Shown here: piece after piece, positions 17,590 through 26,750 of the stretch
Layout of the letters: each line of letters opens with the position of its first letter
How positions within the stretch are numbered: the first letter of the stretch is position 1
NCBI RefSeq assembly: GCF_965279675.1
Contig: NZ_CBDIIJ010000002.1
Span: forward strand, 2,232,001 to 2,296,000
Origin: Mucisphaera sp965279675
Lineage (GTDB): Bacteria; Planctomycetota; Phycisphaerae; Phycisphaerales; Phycisphaeraceae
Length of the DNA stretch: 64,000 nucleotides
Direction of reading: 5' to 3'
Notes under the pieces: generated by a model
Seen by the model: only the letters and a program-made list of their open reading frames with translations
What the model was told of the DNA's origin: nothing
Databases searched by the model: none
Made by a program: the position numbers and the translations under genes

Positions 17590-18978
17590 TCACCGCCGCC
17601 GCCGAAGCGCCGCAAAGGCCGCAGGCACTAGCACAGCCGCCGTCCCAGGCGTCGGCAGGGGGGTAGTCCCGTCATAACCAAAGTTTGTCGCCAGGATCGA
17701 CAGGTCAATCAGGTCCACCACGAAATCACCATTGAAATCACCGCTGCCCCACAGCCCGCCGTCCCCAAACGCACTCGCAAGCAGCGACAGATCGATCAGA
17801 TCCACGCTCCCGTCCAGATTCGCATCACCCCGGACCGTGTTGAAAACCTGCAGCAGCAGCGAATCAACGTCATCGTCATCCACATCGCCATCCAGATCGA
17901 TGTCCGTCAGCGAATCACCGAAACCAAAGCTGTTAAAAAGCTGCTCAATGTCTAACTCGTCCACATCATCATCGAAATCAAAATCGCCGAGCATCGCATA
18001 GACGAGGTCGTAGAAACCATTTGAATCGTGGTTGCCATCCAAAAAATCATCCGGGTAAGCACTCACACCCAGCGTGAAATTGCTGTCCAACGGGATGAAG
18101 TCCACCACCGGCTCGCCGTAAGCACTGTCATCATCAAACGCCACCTGATTCCCAAAGGCATCGTAAGCCGCCATCACCGCATCAAACTCGCTGTACTGAA
18201 GCGTCGCCCGATAAGGCACGCCCGGCACGGGCGTCTCGAAGTTGAAGAAGTCCGTATCTCCAAACAACCCCGCCGGAATAAACTCGCTTAACGCATCAAA
18301 CGGATCCGTCTGATCGAAAATCACATACATGTAGTAGTCACCGAACTGACCGTGACCCTCCAGCAGCCCATCGCCAATATCTACAAATCCATCGAATGGC
18401 GTCGGGTCCCCATCCAGGCCATCCGGGTAACCACTCACCGCAATGTTGATCTCGCCCGACGCACTCACCTGCCCATAAATGGCAGAAGCCAGGCCATCAC
18501 CCAGCGGGCTGTCATCATCATCCGTATCGATCAGGAACGAACCCTCATACAGCCCAAGCGTCGTATCCGGCGCGCCGAAGCCATACCCGAAGCCCGTCCC
18601 CGCGATGTCGTCCTCATCTGCTGAAGAGGCCCCCGCCAATGAGAAGTAGCCGTAACCCGACCCGCTCGATCCAAACGGATCGTTGTCGATGATCACCACA
18701 AAGTCACGGAAAGGCGTCAACCCGCCATAGCTCCAGAAATCAAACGTATCCCCATCCAGGAAGCTCGACTCGTAGAAGTCATCCACCCCGAACATCTCCG
18801 GCTCGACGAAAAACCCGCCATTGCCAAGCTGGCCGGAAACAAACCGATCCTCCACGAACTCCGACTCGAAAAACGAGTCATTCGGCTCAAAGTCCTGACC
18901 CAATGCCGCCCCGGCCAGGCCGAGAGACAGCGAAGCAGACAGCAGACAACGCGTGGCAACACCGGTGCGTAGCGACAT
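17590..18978 (-). CDS. Exported acidic protein with dockerin-like repeats and PEP-CTERM-like tail
   Basis: The 462-residue protein starts with a signal peptide (MSLRTGVATRCLLSASLSLG, predicted cut near ALGQ), followed by a very Asp/Phe/Gly-rich region. Two dockerin type I-like segments occupy about residues 330-435: an atypical acidic pair with FDFDDDVDELDIEQLFNSFG and DIDLDGDVDDDDVDSL, then GDANLDGSVDLIDLSLLASAFG and GDFNGDFVVDLIDLSILATNFG with calcium-type DxNxDG loops. The C-terminus is a PTPG turn, a short hydrophobic stretch and RRRR, a PEP-CTERM-like sorting signal. I chose the ATG at 18978 over 19062 because GGAG precedes it by 8 bases and it begins the signal peptide. The central region resembles a secreted pre-peptidase C-terminal-type sandwich (DFEPNDS). 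Function is unknown; extracellular or surface location is inferred. Confidence 0.85.
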   Translation of the reverse strand: MSLRTGVATRCLLSASLSLGLAGAALGQDFEPNDSFFESEFVEDRFVSGQLGNGGFFVEPEMFGVDDFYESSFLDGDTFDFWSYGGLTPFRDFVVIIDNDPFGSSGSGYGYFSLAGASSADEDDIAGTGFGYGFGAPDTTLGLYEGSFLIDTDDDDSPLGDGLASAIYGQVSASGEINIAVSGYPDGLDGDPTPFDGFVDIGDGLLEGHGQFGDYYMYVIFDQTDPFDALSEFIPAGLFGDTDFFNFETPVPGVPYRATLQYSEFDAVMAAYDAFGNQVAFDDDSAYGEPVVDFIPLDSNFTLGVSAYPDDFLDGNHDSNGFYDLVYAMLGDFDFDDDVDELDIEQLFNSFGFGDSLTDIDLDGDVDDDDVDSLLLQVFNTVRGDANLDGSVDLIDLSLLASAFGDGGLWGSGDFNGDFVVDLIDLSILATNFGYDGTTPLPTPGTAAVLVPAAFAALRRRR

Positions 18979-19088
18979 AACTCTTCTCCAGTTCGTGAGC
19001 GCAAGTACAGAGGGGCAAGCCTTACCGAATGTAAAGATTACCACGTCTCCAACGACCGGCAAGAAAAACCACCCCCGGATCGACCCGC

Positions 19089-19742
19089 TCAGGAAGATTC
19101 CGCCGCAGCCTTCTCCTTGTCGTAAGCCTCTATCTCCTCACGAGATACCTGAAGCCACTCCAGCATGTGCTGCTCATACAGGTCCTGATGGGCCACGTTC
19201 CCGAAGTCCAGCCGCAGCTCATTGATCACCTTCGTCCCCTGCCCGATCCACTCATTCCAGGTCACCTGACCAAAGTGGTCGTAGATGAACCGCCCGATCG
19301 GACCACGCATAGGCGGGTCCGCCAGCCGCGGCTGACCCTGACCCGTCCGCCGATCCAGGACCATCTTCCCGGACGCCTCCACCTCCGCCTTCTTCGCGCC
19401 CGCATCCTTCACATCAGGAATCTCCGCCCCGATCTGCTCCAGCAGCGACCCCATCGCACGCTGCGGCATCACATCCCCACGCTCCGCCGAGATCTTGTAA
19501 CCCTTGGTCAGAGTCGTTTTTGCCTCATCCTTCTGATCCAGCTTGATTTGCACATGCCCCAACTGCTGATAAGCCCGCGACATCCCCGAGTTCAGATCAA
19601 TCGCCTTCTGAAACGCCCCGGCCGCATCCGCCCACCGCTCCGCCTCTTTGTAAGCGTTGCCGAGACTCAGAAAAGCCATGTCGTCCGGGGCTTCCGCCGC
19701 CATCCGTTCCCACTGCGCGATACGTTCGTCAAGGTTGCTCAT
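19089..19742 (-). CDS. TPR protein fused to a YggX-like (Fe2+-trafficking) domain
   Basis: This 217-residue protein has two or so tetratricopeptide-like units in residues 19-85 (LSLGNAYKEAERWADAAGAF, AYQQLGHVQIKLDQKDEAK) and a C-terminal domain at about 134-197 that lines up with YggX: PPMRGPIGRFIYDHF matches the family's PGELGKRIYNEIS, WNEW matches WAQW, and KVINELRLDF matches MLINEKKLNM, followed by an EQHMLEWL helix like EQEMVNFLF. YggX is a small (about 90 residue) protein tied to iron handling and protection of Fe-S clusters. The near-N-terminal cysteine of YggX (CTFLQR) is replaced here by VLDRR, and the whole protein has no cysteine. It is divergent from addB with 90 bases between starts. 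Confidence 0.8.
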   Translation of the reverse strand: MSNLDERIAQWERMAAEAPDDMAFLSLGNAYKEAERWADAAGAFQKAIDLNSGMSRAYQQLGHVQIKLDQKDEAKTTLTKGYKISAERGDVMPQRAMGSLLEQIGAEIPDVKDAGAKKAEVEASGKMVLDRRTGQGQPRLADPPMRGPIGRFIYDHFGQVTWNEWIGQGTKVINELRLDFGNVAHQDLYEQHMLEWLQVSREEIEAYDKEKAAAESS

Positions 19743-19832
19743 GCCCCTAGCATAGCGCCTCGATCCCAGCCCCGCACCCCACCTTCATCTCTAAGGCTTG
19801 CAACACGCACGCGCTACCGTCACGATGCCGGC

Positions 19833-22652
19833 ATGCCCCCTCAACGACGCTTTCTGGGGACCGGACAACCCCTCCTCCACCTGGCCGTCCAGGCCCTGAT
19901 CGATCTCTACCCACCCGCCGAAGCCGGCTGGCAGGCCTGGGACCTCTCCCACCTCACCGTCGTGATCCCCAGCCAGCGGGCCCGCCGACAACTCATCCAT
20001 CACCTCGCCGCCCACGCCGACGCCCAGAACCGCATCCTCCTCCCACCCGACACCCTCGCCCCCGACCAGTTCCTCGTCCGCATCACCCCACCCGATGAAA
20101 CCATCGCCACCCCACGGCAGAGCCTCGCCCTCCGCGAAGTCGCTCTCCGCCAAACCGACCCGAAACGCCTCCAACCCCTCCTACCTCAGCAGGCAGATCA
20201 CCAGCCCCACCTCGCCTCTCTCGCCCGCCGGCTCGCCCGCCTTAGCGAAGACCTCCTTCTCGAGAACCTCCCCCTCGAAGACCTGCCCGATCGACTCGCC
20301 CATGCCAACATCGATCCACCCGCGGCCGACCGCTACACCATGATCGCCGAGCTGGAAACCAACTACCTCCGACAACTCGCCCAATACCAACTCAACGACC
20401 GCTGGCGCGCCTGCCGACAAACCATCCAGCAGGGCCCACCCACCCTCAGCACCCACGTCCTGCTCCTCGGCCTCACCGACCTCCGCCCCCTCTTCGCTCA
20501 GTACCTCCACGCCTCGCCCGACCCCGTCACCGCCCTTGTCGCCGCAGACCCCGCCGACCGCAGTCACTTCGGCCCCATGGGTGAAGCCCTCCACGAAGCC
20601 TGGGCCAGCAAGCCCCTGCCCATCACCGAAGACAGCCTCATCTGGGTCGAAGACGAGCACGAGCAAAACCTCGCCGTCGCCGAAGCGCTCGCCGACCACC
20701 AACCACTCAGCCCCGGCAGCGCCGCCATCGTCACGACCAAAGCCGCTCTCAACGAACCCATCCGCGCCGCCATCTCGCTCGCCGAGGTCGATGCCGCCAT
20801 CATCGAGTCCCGCCCACTCAGCCAGTCAGCGCCCGCCTTATGCCTCCAACTGCTGGCCAGCTTCCACACCAGTTCCACCTACGACGACCTTGCCGCCCTC
20901 ATCCGCCACTCCGATATCGACAGCCACCTCCGCCGCAGCCTCAACCCCAATAGCACCGCCGCCATCGAAAACTGGGTCACCCTGCTCGACGACTACGCCT
21001 CCCGCTACCTCGCCGCCGTCGTCTCCGACCAATGGCTCGGTAAAAAAGCCCCCGCCCTTAGCCAGGTCTATGCGGCCATCAAGTCACTCCTCCCGCAAGA
21101 CACATCATCCAGACCCCTCAACGCATGGACCGAATCCCTCCGCAGCGTCCTCCAGAAGATCTACGCCCAGGCACCCGCCACCCCCGGCGATCCCGACAAC
21201 CGGCAACGAGCCCTCCAGGCCTTCCTCCAGGAAATCGACGACCTCGACCACCTCCAGGCCATCAAGGACCATCTCCCCGATATCACCTTTGCACAGGCCG
21301 TCGATCAGCTGCTCAACCCACCTTCACCCAGAGTCATCCCGATCCCCGCAGACGATAGCAAACTCCCGATCCTTGGCGTCATCGAACTCGCCTTCGATAC
21401 CTCACCCCAACTCATCGTCGCCGGCCTCAACGAAGGAGCCTTCCCGAGCCGACCCAAACCCGACGCGCTGCTCCCGCCATCCGTCCGTCAGCGCCTCGGC
21501 CTCAACGACGCCAAACGAAGAGAAGCCCGCGACCGCTGGGCACTCCACACCGCACTCACTTCACGACAGAACACCACACTCATCGCCGCCGCCCGCTCCG
21601 CCACCAACGACCCACTCCTGCCGAGCCTACCCCTCCTCGGACACAACCACGACACCCAGACCCGCCGGCTCCACCGCTTCCTCATCCAAAGAGATCGACC
21701 GTCGCAACGGATCCAACTCGGCACGCCGGGCATGCGAAACAACTTCCGACTCGTCCCGCCATCCACACCCATCGCTCCACCTCTCAGGCTTTCCATCACC
21801 GCCTTGAAGAGCTATCTCGCCTGCCCCTATCGCTTCTACCTCAGGCACGTCTTGAAACTAAACGTCGTCGAGGATGCCTTCGCCGAACTGGATGCAGCTA
21901 GCTTCGGCACCCTCCTCCACAACAGCCTGGCAAGGCTCAGCCAGGCACCCAAGCAGGCACGCGTCAACGCCGGTCAACTCACCGCCTACCTCATCGAAGG
22001 CCTCCACGAAGAAGCCCGCAGGACCCTGGGCGATCAGCCCAACGTACCCACCCGCGTCCAGCTCCGAACCGCCACCGAGCGCCTCCAGGCCTTCGCGCCA
22101 CTGCAGATCCAACGCTGGAACGAAGGATGGGAGATCACCCACACCGAAGTCAAAACCAGCCAGGCGATCTCAATCGACCAGACCACTTTCACGCTCACCG
22201 GACGCATCGACCGCATCGATCAGCACCCCGATGGCCGCACACAGATCATCGATTACAAGTCCTTCGATAAACCCAAAAAACCCCGGCCCGAACACCACAC
22301 CAAGAAACGCGGATGGATCGACCTCCAACTCCCGCTCTACCTCGACCTCATCGCGCAGCCCGCCATCCAACTCAACCTACCGCACCGCCTGCTCGACGCC
22401 GGCTACTGGGTCTTGCCCGCCAAGCCGGCCTCCCGCCTCGCTGATCACCTCTTGTTCTGCGGATGGACCGAGCAGGAACGCCAGGAAGCCAGAGACACCC
22501 GCGATCACATCCTGAGCCAGATCAGCCAGTCGATCTACTGGCCTCCAGGCGATCCCGCCCACTTCCCCGACGGCTTCGAAGCCCTCTGCGCCGACCTCGC
22601 ACCCGACCGCGACGAACTGATCAACCATTCGGAGCCCAACCGCCATGGCTGA
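19833..22652 (+). CDS. addB: AddB-like subunit of a helicase-nuclease, PD-(D/E)xK nuclease C-terminus
   Basis: This 939-residue protein matches AddB/RexB-type partners of AddAB double-strand break resection enzymes. The N-terminal part (about 1-560) is an inactivated UvrD-like fold, with LTVVIPSQRARRQLIHHLA near the start and the family phrase GLNEGAFPSRPKPDALLPPSVRQRLGL at about residues 530-556. The C-terminus has LACPYRFYLRHVL and FGTLLHNSLARL, then the nuclease core LTGRIDRID...TQIIDYKS at about residues 785-810. I could not find the full four-cysteine iron-sulphur set of classical AddB; only a few scattered cysteines are visible. The upstream open frame reaching back to 19167 lies opposite another gene, so the ATG at 19833 is taken. 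It overlaps addA by 8 bases. Confidence 0.87.
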   Translation: MPPQRRFLGTGQPLLHLAVQALIDLYPPAEAGWQAWDLSHLTVVIPSQRARRQLIHHLAAHADAQNRILLPPDTLAPDQFLVRITPPDETIATPRQSLALREVALRQTDPKRLQPLLPQQADHQPHLASLARRLARLSEDLLLENLPLEDLPDRLAHANIDPPAADRYTMIAELETNYLRQLAQYQLNDRWRACRQTIQQGPPTLSTHVLLLGLTDLRPLFAQYLHASPDPVTALVAADPADRSHFGPMGEALHEAWASKPLPITEDSLIWVEDEHEQNLAVAEALADHQPLSPGSAAIVTTKAALNEPIRAAISLAEVDAAIIESRPLSQSAPALCLQLLASFHTSSTYDDLAALIRHSDIDSHLRRSLNPNSTAAIENWVTLLDDYASRYLAAVVSDQWLGKKAPALSQVYAAIKSLLPQDTSSRPLNAWTESLRSVLQKIYAQAPATPGDPDNRQRALQAFLQEIDDLDHLQAIKDHLPDITFAQAVDQLLNPPSPRVIPIPADDSKLPILGVIELAFDTSPQLIVAGLNEGAFPSRPKPDALLPPSVRQRLGLNDAKRREARDRWALHTALTSRQNTTLIAAARSATNDPLLPSLPLLGHNHDTQTRRLHRFLIQRDRPSQRIQLGTPGMRNNFRLVPPSTPIAPPLRLSITALKSYLACPYRFYLRHVLKLNVVEDAFAELDAASFGTLLHNSLARLSQAPKQARVNAGQLTAYLIEGLHEEARRTLGDQPNVPTRVQLRTATERLQAFAPLQIQRWNEGWEITHTEVKTSQAISIDQTTFTLTGRIDRIDQHPDGRTQIIDYKSFDKPKKPRPEHHTKKRGWIDLQLPLYLDLIAQPAIQLNLPHRLLDAGYWVLPAKPASRLADHLLFCGWTEQERQEARDTRDHILSQISQSIYWPPGDPAHFPDGFEALCADLAPDRDELINHSEPNRHG

Positions 22653-25600
22653 GCTCGAGCCCAACAACAGCTCCATGCTCGATCACCGCCTCATCCGCGC
22701 CTCCGCCGGCTCCGGGAAAACCTTCCAACTCGCCTGCCGATACCTCACCCTGCTCCACGCCGGCGCCAAACCCCAGGAGATTCTCGCCACCACCTTCACC
22801 CGAGCCGCAGCCGGCGAGATCCGCGACCGCATCCTCCGCTGGCTCGTCGAAGCCACCCTCAACCCCGAAAAACTCAACCAACTCCGCGCCGAGACCGCAC
22901 TGCCACTCACCCAGACACGCACCCGCGAACTCTTCGACCAACTCCTGCCCGCTCTCCCACATCTGCCCATCGGCACCATCGACAGCACCTTCCACCGCAT
23001 CGCCAGCGCCTTCAGCGACGAACTCGGTATCCCCGACGAACCGCTGCTCATCGACGATCGCTCCGCCCTCGCCGAAGACCTGCGACTCCGATCCGTCGAA
23101 CGACTCCTCGCCCGAAGCGCCGCCGACAACGATTTCGAAACCCTCATCGCTTGGCTCCGCCAACTCGGCGCGGGCGACGCCACCCGCTCCGTCATCGAAG
23201 CCATCGAAAGACTCGTCAAAGACCTCACACCCACCTGGACCGAAGCCCCCAACCCCGATCTCTGGCACTTCCCAATCGAGGGCAAGAAGCTCACCGAGAC
23301 ACAGCGCAGCCAGTTCATCGACCAACTCGCGAGCCTCGAAGAGGACCTACCAAAGAAGAAGAACAGCGAAGACCCCGATAAGAGATTTTGCAACGCCTGG
23401 CTGGCAACCCTTGACGACCTCCGCACCAACAACTGGGAAGCCTTCCTCACCAGAGGCCTGGCCCCGAAAGCCTGGGCACAGGAGCTTTATCAGGGAAAGC
23501 ACATCCCGCCTTCATTCCAACAGTCACTCGCCCCACTCATCGACCATGCCCGTGCCCTCATCAGCCACGAAACCAGTCTGCGAACCAAAGCCACCGCCCA
23601 CTTCCTTCAGGCCTTCGACCACGCCTGGCAGGAAATCGCCGACGAGCGGCAGGCCATACGCTATAGCGACCTCACCACCCTCCTCGCTCAGACCATCGAT
23701 AGCAACCAGGCCGACTGGCTTGACGATCTCTACTTCCGACTCGATGCCAGCGTCCAGCACCTGCTCCTCGACGAGTTCCAGGACACCAGCCGCCAGCAAT
23801 GGGCCGTACTCCAGCCGCTCATCGATGAACTACTCGCCCACGGACACACGACCCACTCCGGCCGCTCCCTCTTCTGTGTCGGCGACACCAAGCAAGCCAT
23901 CTACGGCTGGCGAGGCGGCGACGTCCGACTCTTCGATAACGTCGCCGACAAGCTGCAGGCACTCGACATCAACGAGGAGGTCTTCAGCACCATCTACCGC
24001 TGTGCCCAACCCGTCCTCGACCTCGTCAACAACGTCTATAACAACCTCACACTAGCAGACATCTTCGACACCACCGAAGAACGAGCCGCCGCAAATCACT
24101 GGCAGGACCTGTTCCCGAATCACCAGGCCGCCAACCCCGACCAGCCCGGCCACGCGCTCATCATGCGCACAGCCCCACCGCTGGCAGAAGAACCCGACAC
24201 CCCCGCACCCCCCGACACCGAAGACGACGACACCCAGACCACACCCGCCCAGACCGCCCACCTCCGCGCCGTCGCCGAACACACCGCCAGCCTCCACAAG
24301 CAGCTCACCGGCCGCTCCATCGCCATCCTCGTCGCGCGCAACCAGATCGTCGCCGACCTACTCCTCGAACTCCGCGCCCTCGGCATCGAGGCCTCAGGAG
24401 AAGGCGGGGTCCCCATCCACGGCGATCCCGCCGTCGAAGCCGTCCTCGCCGCTCTCACCCTGATCGATCACCCCGCAGACGAAGCCGCCCACCTCTACGT
24501 CACCAACAGCCCGCTCGGTCAGGAACTCCGAGTACCCAGCGACATCGACCGCTGCCCCGGCTGGGCCGCACGCCAACGCCAACACCTTCTCACCCGAGGA
24601 TTCGGCCGCACCGTCGCCGACTGGACCCACCCCCTCCAGCCCCACTGCGACCCCAAACGCTGGCACCGACTCAGGCAACTCCAGACCCTCGCCCATCAGT
24701 ACGATCTCCAGCAGCACGCCGAACCTGATCCACCCGCGCTCCGTCCCACACGCTTCGTCAACTACATCCGCACCACGCGCATCGAAGACCCCAGCAGCGC
24801 TCCCATCCGCGTGATGACCGTCCACGCAGCCAAAGGCCTCGAGTTCGACACTGTCATCCTCCCCGACCTCCTCCAGGTCTGGAAGTCACGCAGCAACCTC
24901 ATCATCACCCGAGATCCCCAAACCGGCACCCCGATACAAATCGCTAAACAACCCGACGCTAGGCTCCTCGACTACTTCCCCGCAGCAGCCCAGCAAGCCA
25001 GGCAGACTCAGGCAGAAGACCTCGCCGAACGCTTCTCCAGCCTTTATGTCGCCATGACCCGCGCCCGCCACGCTCTCCACATCCTCCTGCAACCACTCGC
25101 GACCACCAGGTCCGGAACCAGCTCCGTCGGCTCTACCAACAAAACCCACGCCGCCCTCATCCGCCAAACCCTCGCTCTGCCCCTGCAGGCCAGGGAAGAA
25201 GCCGACCTCACCACACTCACCGAGACCGGAAACCCCAACTGGACCAGTCAGCTGTCAAAGCCCGATCCGCAACCCGTACGACCCACGCCATCACCACTGA
25301 CCATCTCACAAACCAACACGCCACAACCAAAACCCAGGCCGCAACCCACAACACAGACCCTCGCCGACTGCTTCGACACGCAGGATCAGCGACAAGCCAA
25401 AGCCCGCGGGCTCGCCGTCCACAACCTCCTCGAACACACCGCCTTCATCGACGAAGCACCACCCCCCTGGCTGACCAGCGACAGCTCTGCCCGCGCCCTC
25501 TTAATCGAAGCCGGCGTCGTGACAGCCAGCAACAACCACCTCAGCCAATACCTCGACGAAGCAAGAGCCATTCTCCAGCAACCCGAGATCCAGGAGGCCC

Positions 25601-25932
25601 TCAGCCGCAGAGGAGCCGCCAGCCTCCACACCGAGCTGCCCTTCACACAAATCGACGAAGACCAAACCTCAGTCACAGGCCGCATCGACCGACTTGTGGT
25701 CTGGACCAACAACGAGCAACCCACCCACGCCGAGATCATCGACTACAAAACCGACCGGATCGCCAACACCCCCGAAGACACCGCCGCCACCATCGAAAGA
25801 CACCGCCAGCAGATCAACCACTACCGCCAGGCCGCCGCCCGAATGCTCAACCTCCCCATCAACAAGATCCACGGCCGCCTCGTCATGACCCACACCGCCA
25901 CCATTATCGATCTACCACCAGAAGCCATTTGA
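22645..25932 (+). CDS. addA: AddA-like UvrD-family helicase-nuclease
   Basis: The 1095-residue protein is the motor and nuclease subunit of AddAB, which unwinds and trims broken DNA ends for RecA loading. Helicase motifs in order: Walker A ASAGSGKT at 19-26, TTFTRAAAGEIRDRI (motif Ia), LLLDEFQDTS (Walker B, about 372-381), FCVGDTKQAIYGWRGGD (motif III), VMTVHAAKGLEFDTVILP (motif V, about 725-742) and LYVAMTRARHALHIL (motif VI). The C-terminus carries a RecB-type nuclease with GRIDRLV and EIIDYKTD; the catalytic Asp-x-Lys is at about 1033-1035. All catalytic residues appear intact. Its start lies inside the end of addB, so the two are translationally coupled. No Chi-site information can be read. 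Confidence 0.95.
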   Translation: MAELEPNNSSMLDHRLIRASAGSGKTFQLACRYLTLLHAGAKPQEILATTFTRAAAGEIRDRILRWLVEATLNPEKLNQLRAETALPLTQTRTRELFDQLLPALPHLPIGTIDSTFHRIASAFSDELGIPDEPLLIDDRSALAEDLRLRSVERLLARSAADNDFETLIAWLRQLGAGDATRSVIEAIERLVKDLTPTWTEAPNPDLWHFPIEGKKLTETQRSQFIDQLASLEEDLPKKKNSEDPDKRFCNAWLATLDDLRTNNWEAFLTRGLAPKAWAQELYQGKHIPPSFQQSLAPLIDHARALISHETSLRTKATAHFLQAFDHAWQEIADERQAIRYSDLTTLLAQTIDSNQADWLDDLYFRLDASVQHLLLDEFQDTSRQQWAVLQPLIDELLAHGHTTHSGRSLFCVGDTKQAIYGWRGGDVRLFDNVADKLQALDINEEVFSTIYRCAQPVLDLVNNVYNNLTLADIFDTTEERAAANHWQDLFPNHQAANPDQPGHALIMRTAPPLAEEPDTPAPPDTEDDDTQTTPAQTAHLRAVAEHTASLHKQLTGRSIAILVARNQIVADLLLELRALGIEASGEGGVPIHGDPAVEAVLAALTLIDHPADEAAHLYVTNSPLGQELRVPSDIDRCPGWAARQRQHLLTRGFGRTVADWTHPLQPHCDPKRWHRLRQLQTLAHQYDLQQHAEPDPPALRPTRFVNYIRTTRIEDPSSAPIRVMTVHAAKGLEFDTVILPDLLQVWKSRSNLIITRDPQTGTPIQIAKQPDARLLDYFPAAAQQARQTQAEDLAERFSSLYVAMTRARHALHILLQPLATTRSGTSSVGSTNKTHAALIRQTLALPLQAREEADLTTLTETGNPNWTSQLSKPDPQPVRPTPSPLTISQTNTPQPKPRPQPTTQTLADCFDTQDQRQAKARGLAVHNLLEHTAFIDEAPPPWLTSDSSARALLIEAGVVTASNNHLSQYLDEARAILQQPEIQEALSRRGAASLHTELPFTQIDEDQTSVTGRIDRLVVWTNNEQPTHAEIIDYKTDRIANTPEDTAATIERHRQQINHYRQAAARMLNLPINKIHGRLVMTHTATIIDLPPEAI

Positions 25933-25995
25933 ACCCACTGCAACAAACACAGTGATACGGGTCGCAGAGATGAGACCGAGACGAAGTAGGGGGGG

Positions 25996-26679
25996 TTAAG
26001 CGCTCTGGTCGCGGCGTTCCTGAATCTTCCGATGCCGAACGATGTCTCCCTCCGCCATGTAGATGACATCCTTCGCCACGTTCACCGCGTGGTCCGCCAT
26101 CCGCTCAAGCTGACGCGACACATTGATCAGGTGGATCATCTGCTCGATCTGCTCCGGATTCTCCCGCATCGTCTCCGTGATCCGGTCGTACATCCCCCGA
26201 TGAATCCCATCCACCACGTCATCCAGCGACCGAACCTCTCGCGCCAGCGCCGGGTCCAGATTCACCAGCGCATCCAGACTCTTCTTCAGCATCTCCTGAA
26301 CCAGCCCGCTCATCCGCCCCAGATCAAACGGCATCTGGTCCACCATGCTGCACGAAGCCAGGAACCGCGCCTGCTGCGCGACGTTCACCGCGAGATCCCC
26401 GATCCGCTCCAGGTCGTTGTTGATCTTCAGAACCGCCACCACAAACCGCAGATCAAATGCCACCGGCTGGTGTAGCGCCAGCGTGTGCAGGCACTCCTCC
26501 TCCACGTCGAGTTCCAGTTCATCAATCGACGCATCCCCCGCGATCACCTCGTCCGCCAGACCCACATCACGCGTCTGGATCGCCACGATCGCCTTGTCCA
26601 CACCCTCCTCTACCAGAGTGCCCAGCGACAGCAGCGAACGCTTCAGCTTGTCCAGTTGTCGTTGCAGGTGAGTAGCCAT
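25996..26679 (-). CDS. phoU: Phosphate signalling regulator PhoU
   Basis: The 227-residue, all-helical protein shows the duplicated PhoU three-helix bundle: FQ-like MATHLQRQLDKLKRSLLSLGTLVEEGVDKA at the start and RLSGLVQEMLKKSLDALV in the second half, with the metal-binding acidic clusters (DEVIAGDASIDELELDVEEECL in the first repeat, EVRSLDDVVDGIHRGMYD in the second). PhoU restrains PhoR when phosphate is ample and modulates the Pst transporter. It lies downstream of phoB-phoR on the same strand, 71 bases after phoR, with a hairpin between. The usual pstSCAB genes are absent from this neighbourhood. Confidence 0.95.
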   Translation of the reverse strand: MATHLQRQLDKLKRSLLSLGTLVEEGVDKAIVAIQTRDVGLADEVIAGDASIDELELDVEEECLHTLALHQPVAFDLRFVVAVLKINNDLERIGDLAVNVAQQARFLASCSMVDQMPFDLGRMSGLVQEMLKKSLDALVNLDPALAREVRSLDDVVDGIHRGMYDRITETMRENPEQIEQMIHLINVSRQLERMADHAVNVAKDVIYMAEGDIVRHRKIQERRDQSA

Positions 26680-26701
26680 TATCGTCTCCAGACGGGGTCC
26701 C

Positions 26702-26721
26702 GCGGCACCTCCCTGTGCCGC
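26702..26721. other. Hairpin between phoR and phoU
   Basis: GCGGCAC (26702-26708) pairs perfectly with GTGCCGC (26715-26721) across a six-base loop. On the plus strand it is followed by TTACTCTTT, on the minus strand by GGGACC, so it is not a canonical terminator in the phoR-to-phoU direction. It could be an mRNA processing or partial attenuation structure that lowers phoU relative to phoR. Confidence 0.45.
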
Positions 26722-26750
26722 TTACTCTTTGACCATAGCCGTTTTACGCG

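Noticed and set aside
19167..19832. Upstream extension of the addB frame
   Set aside because: It runs opposite the TPR-YggX gene, is Arg/Leu/Pro-rich and has no family similarity; the ATG at 19833 starts the conserved region.
22463..24055. 530-codon frame in the plus strand overlapping addA
   Set aside because: Ser/Pro-rich out-of-frame translation of addA, no domain, and addA is complete.
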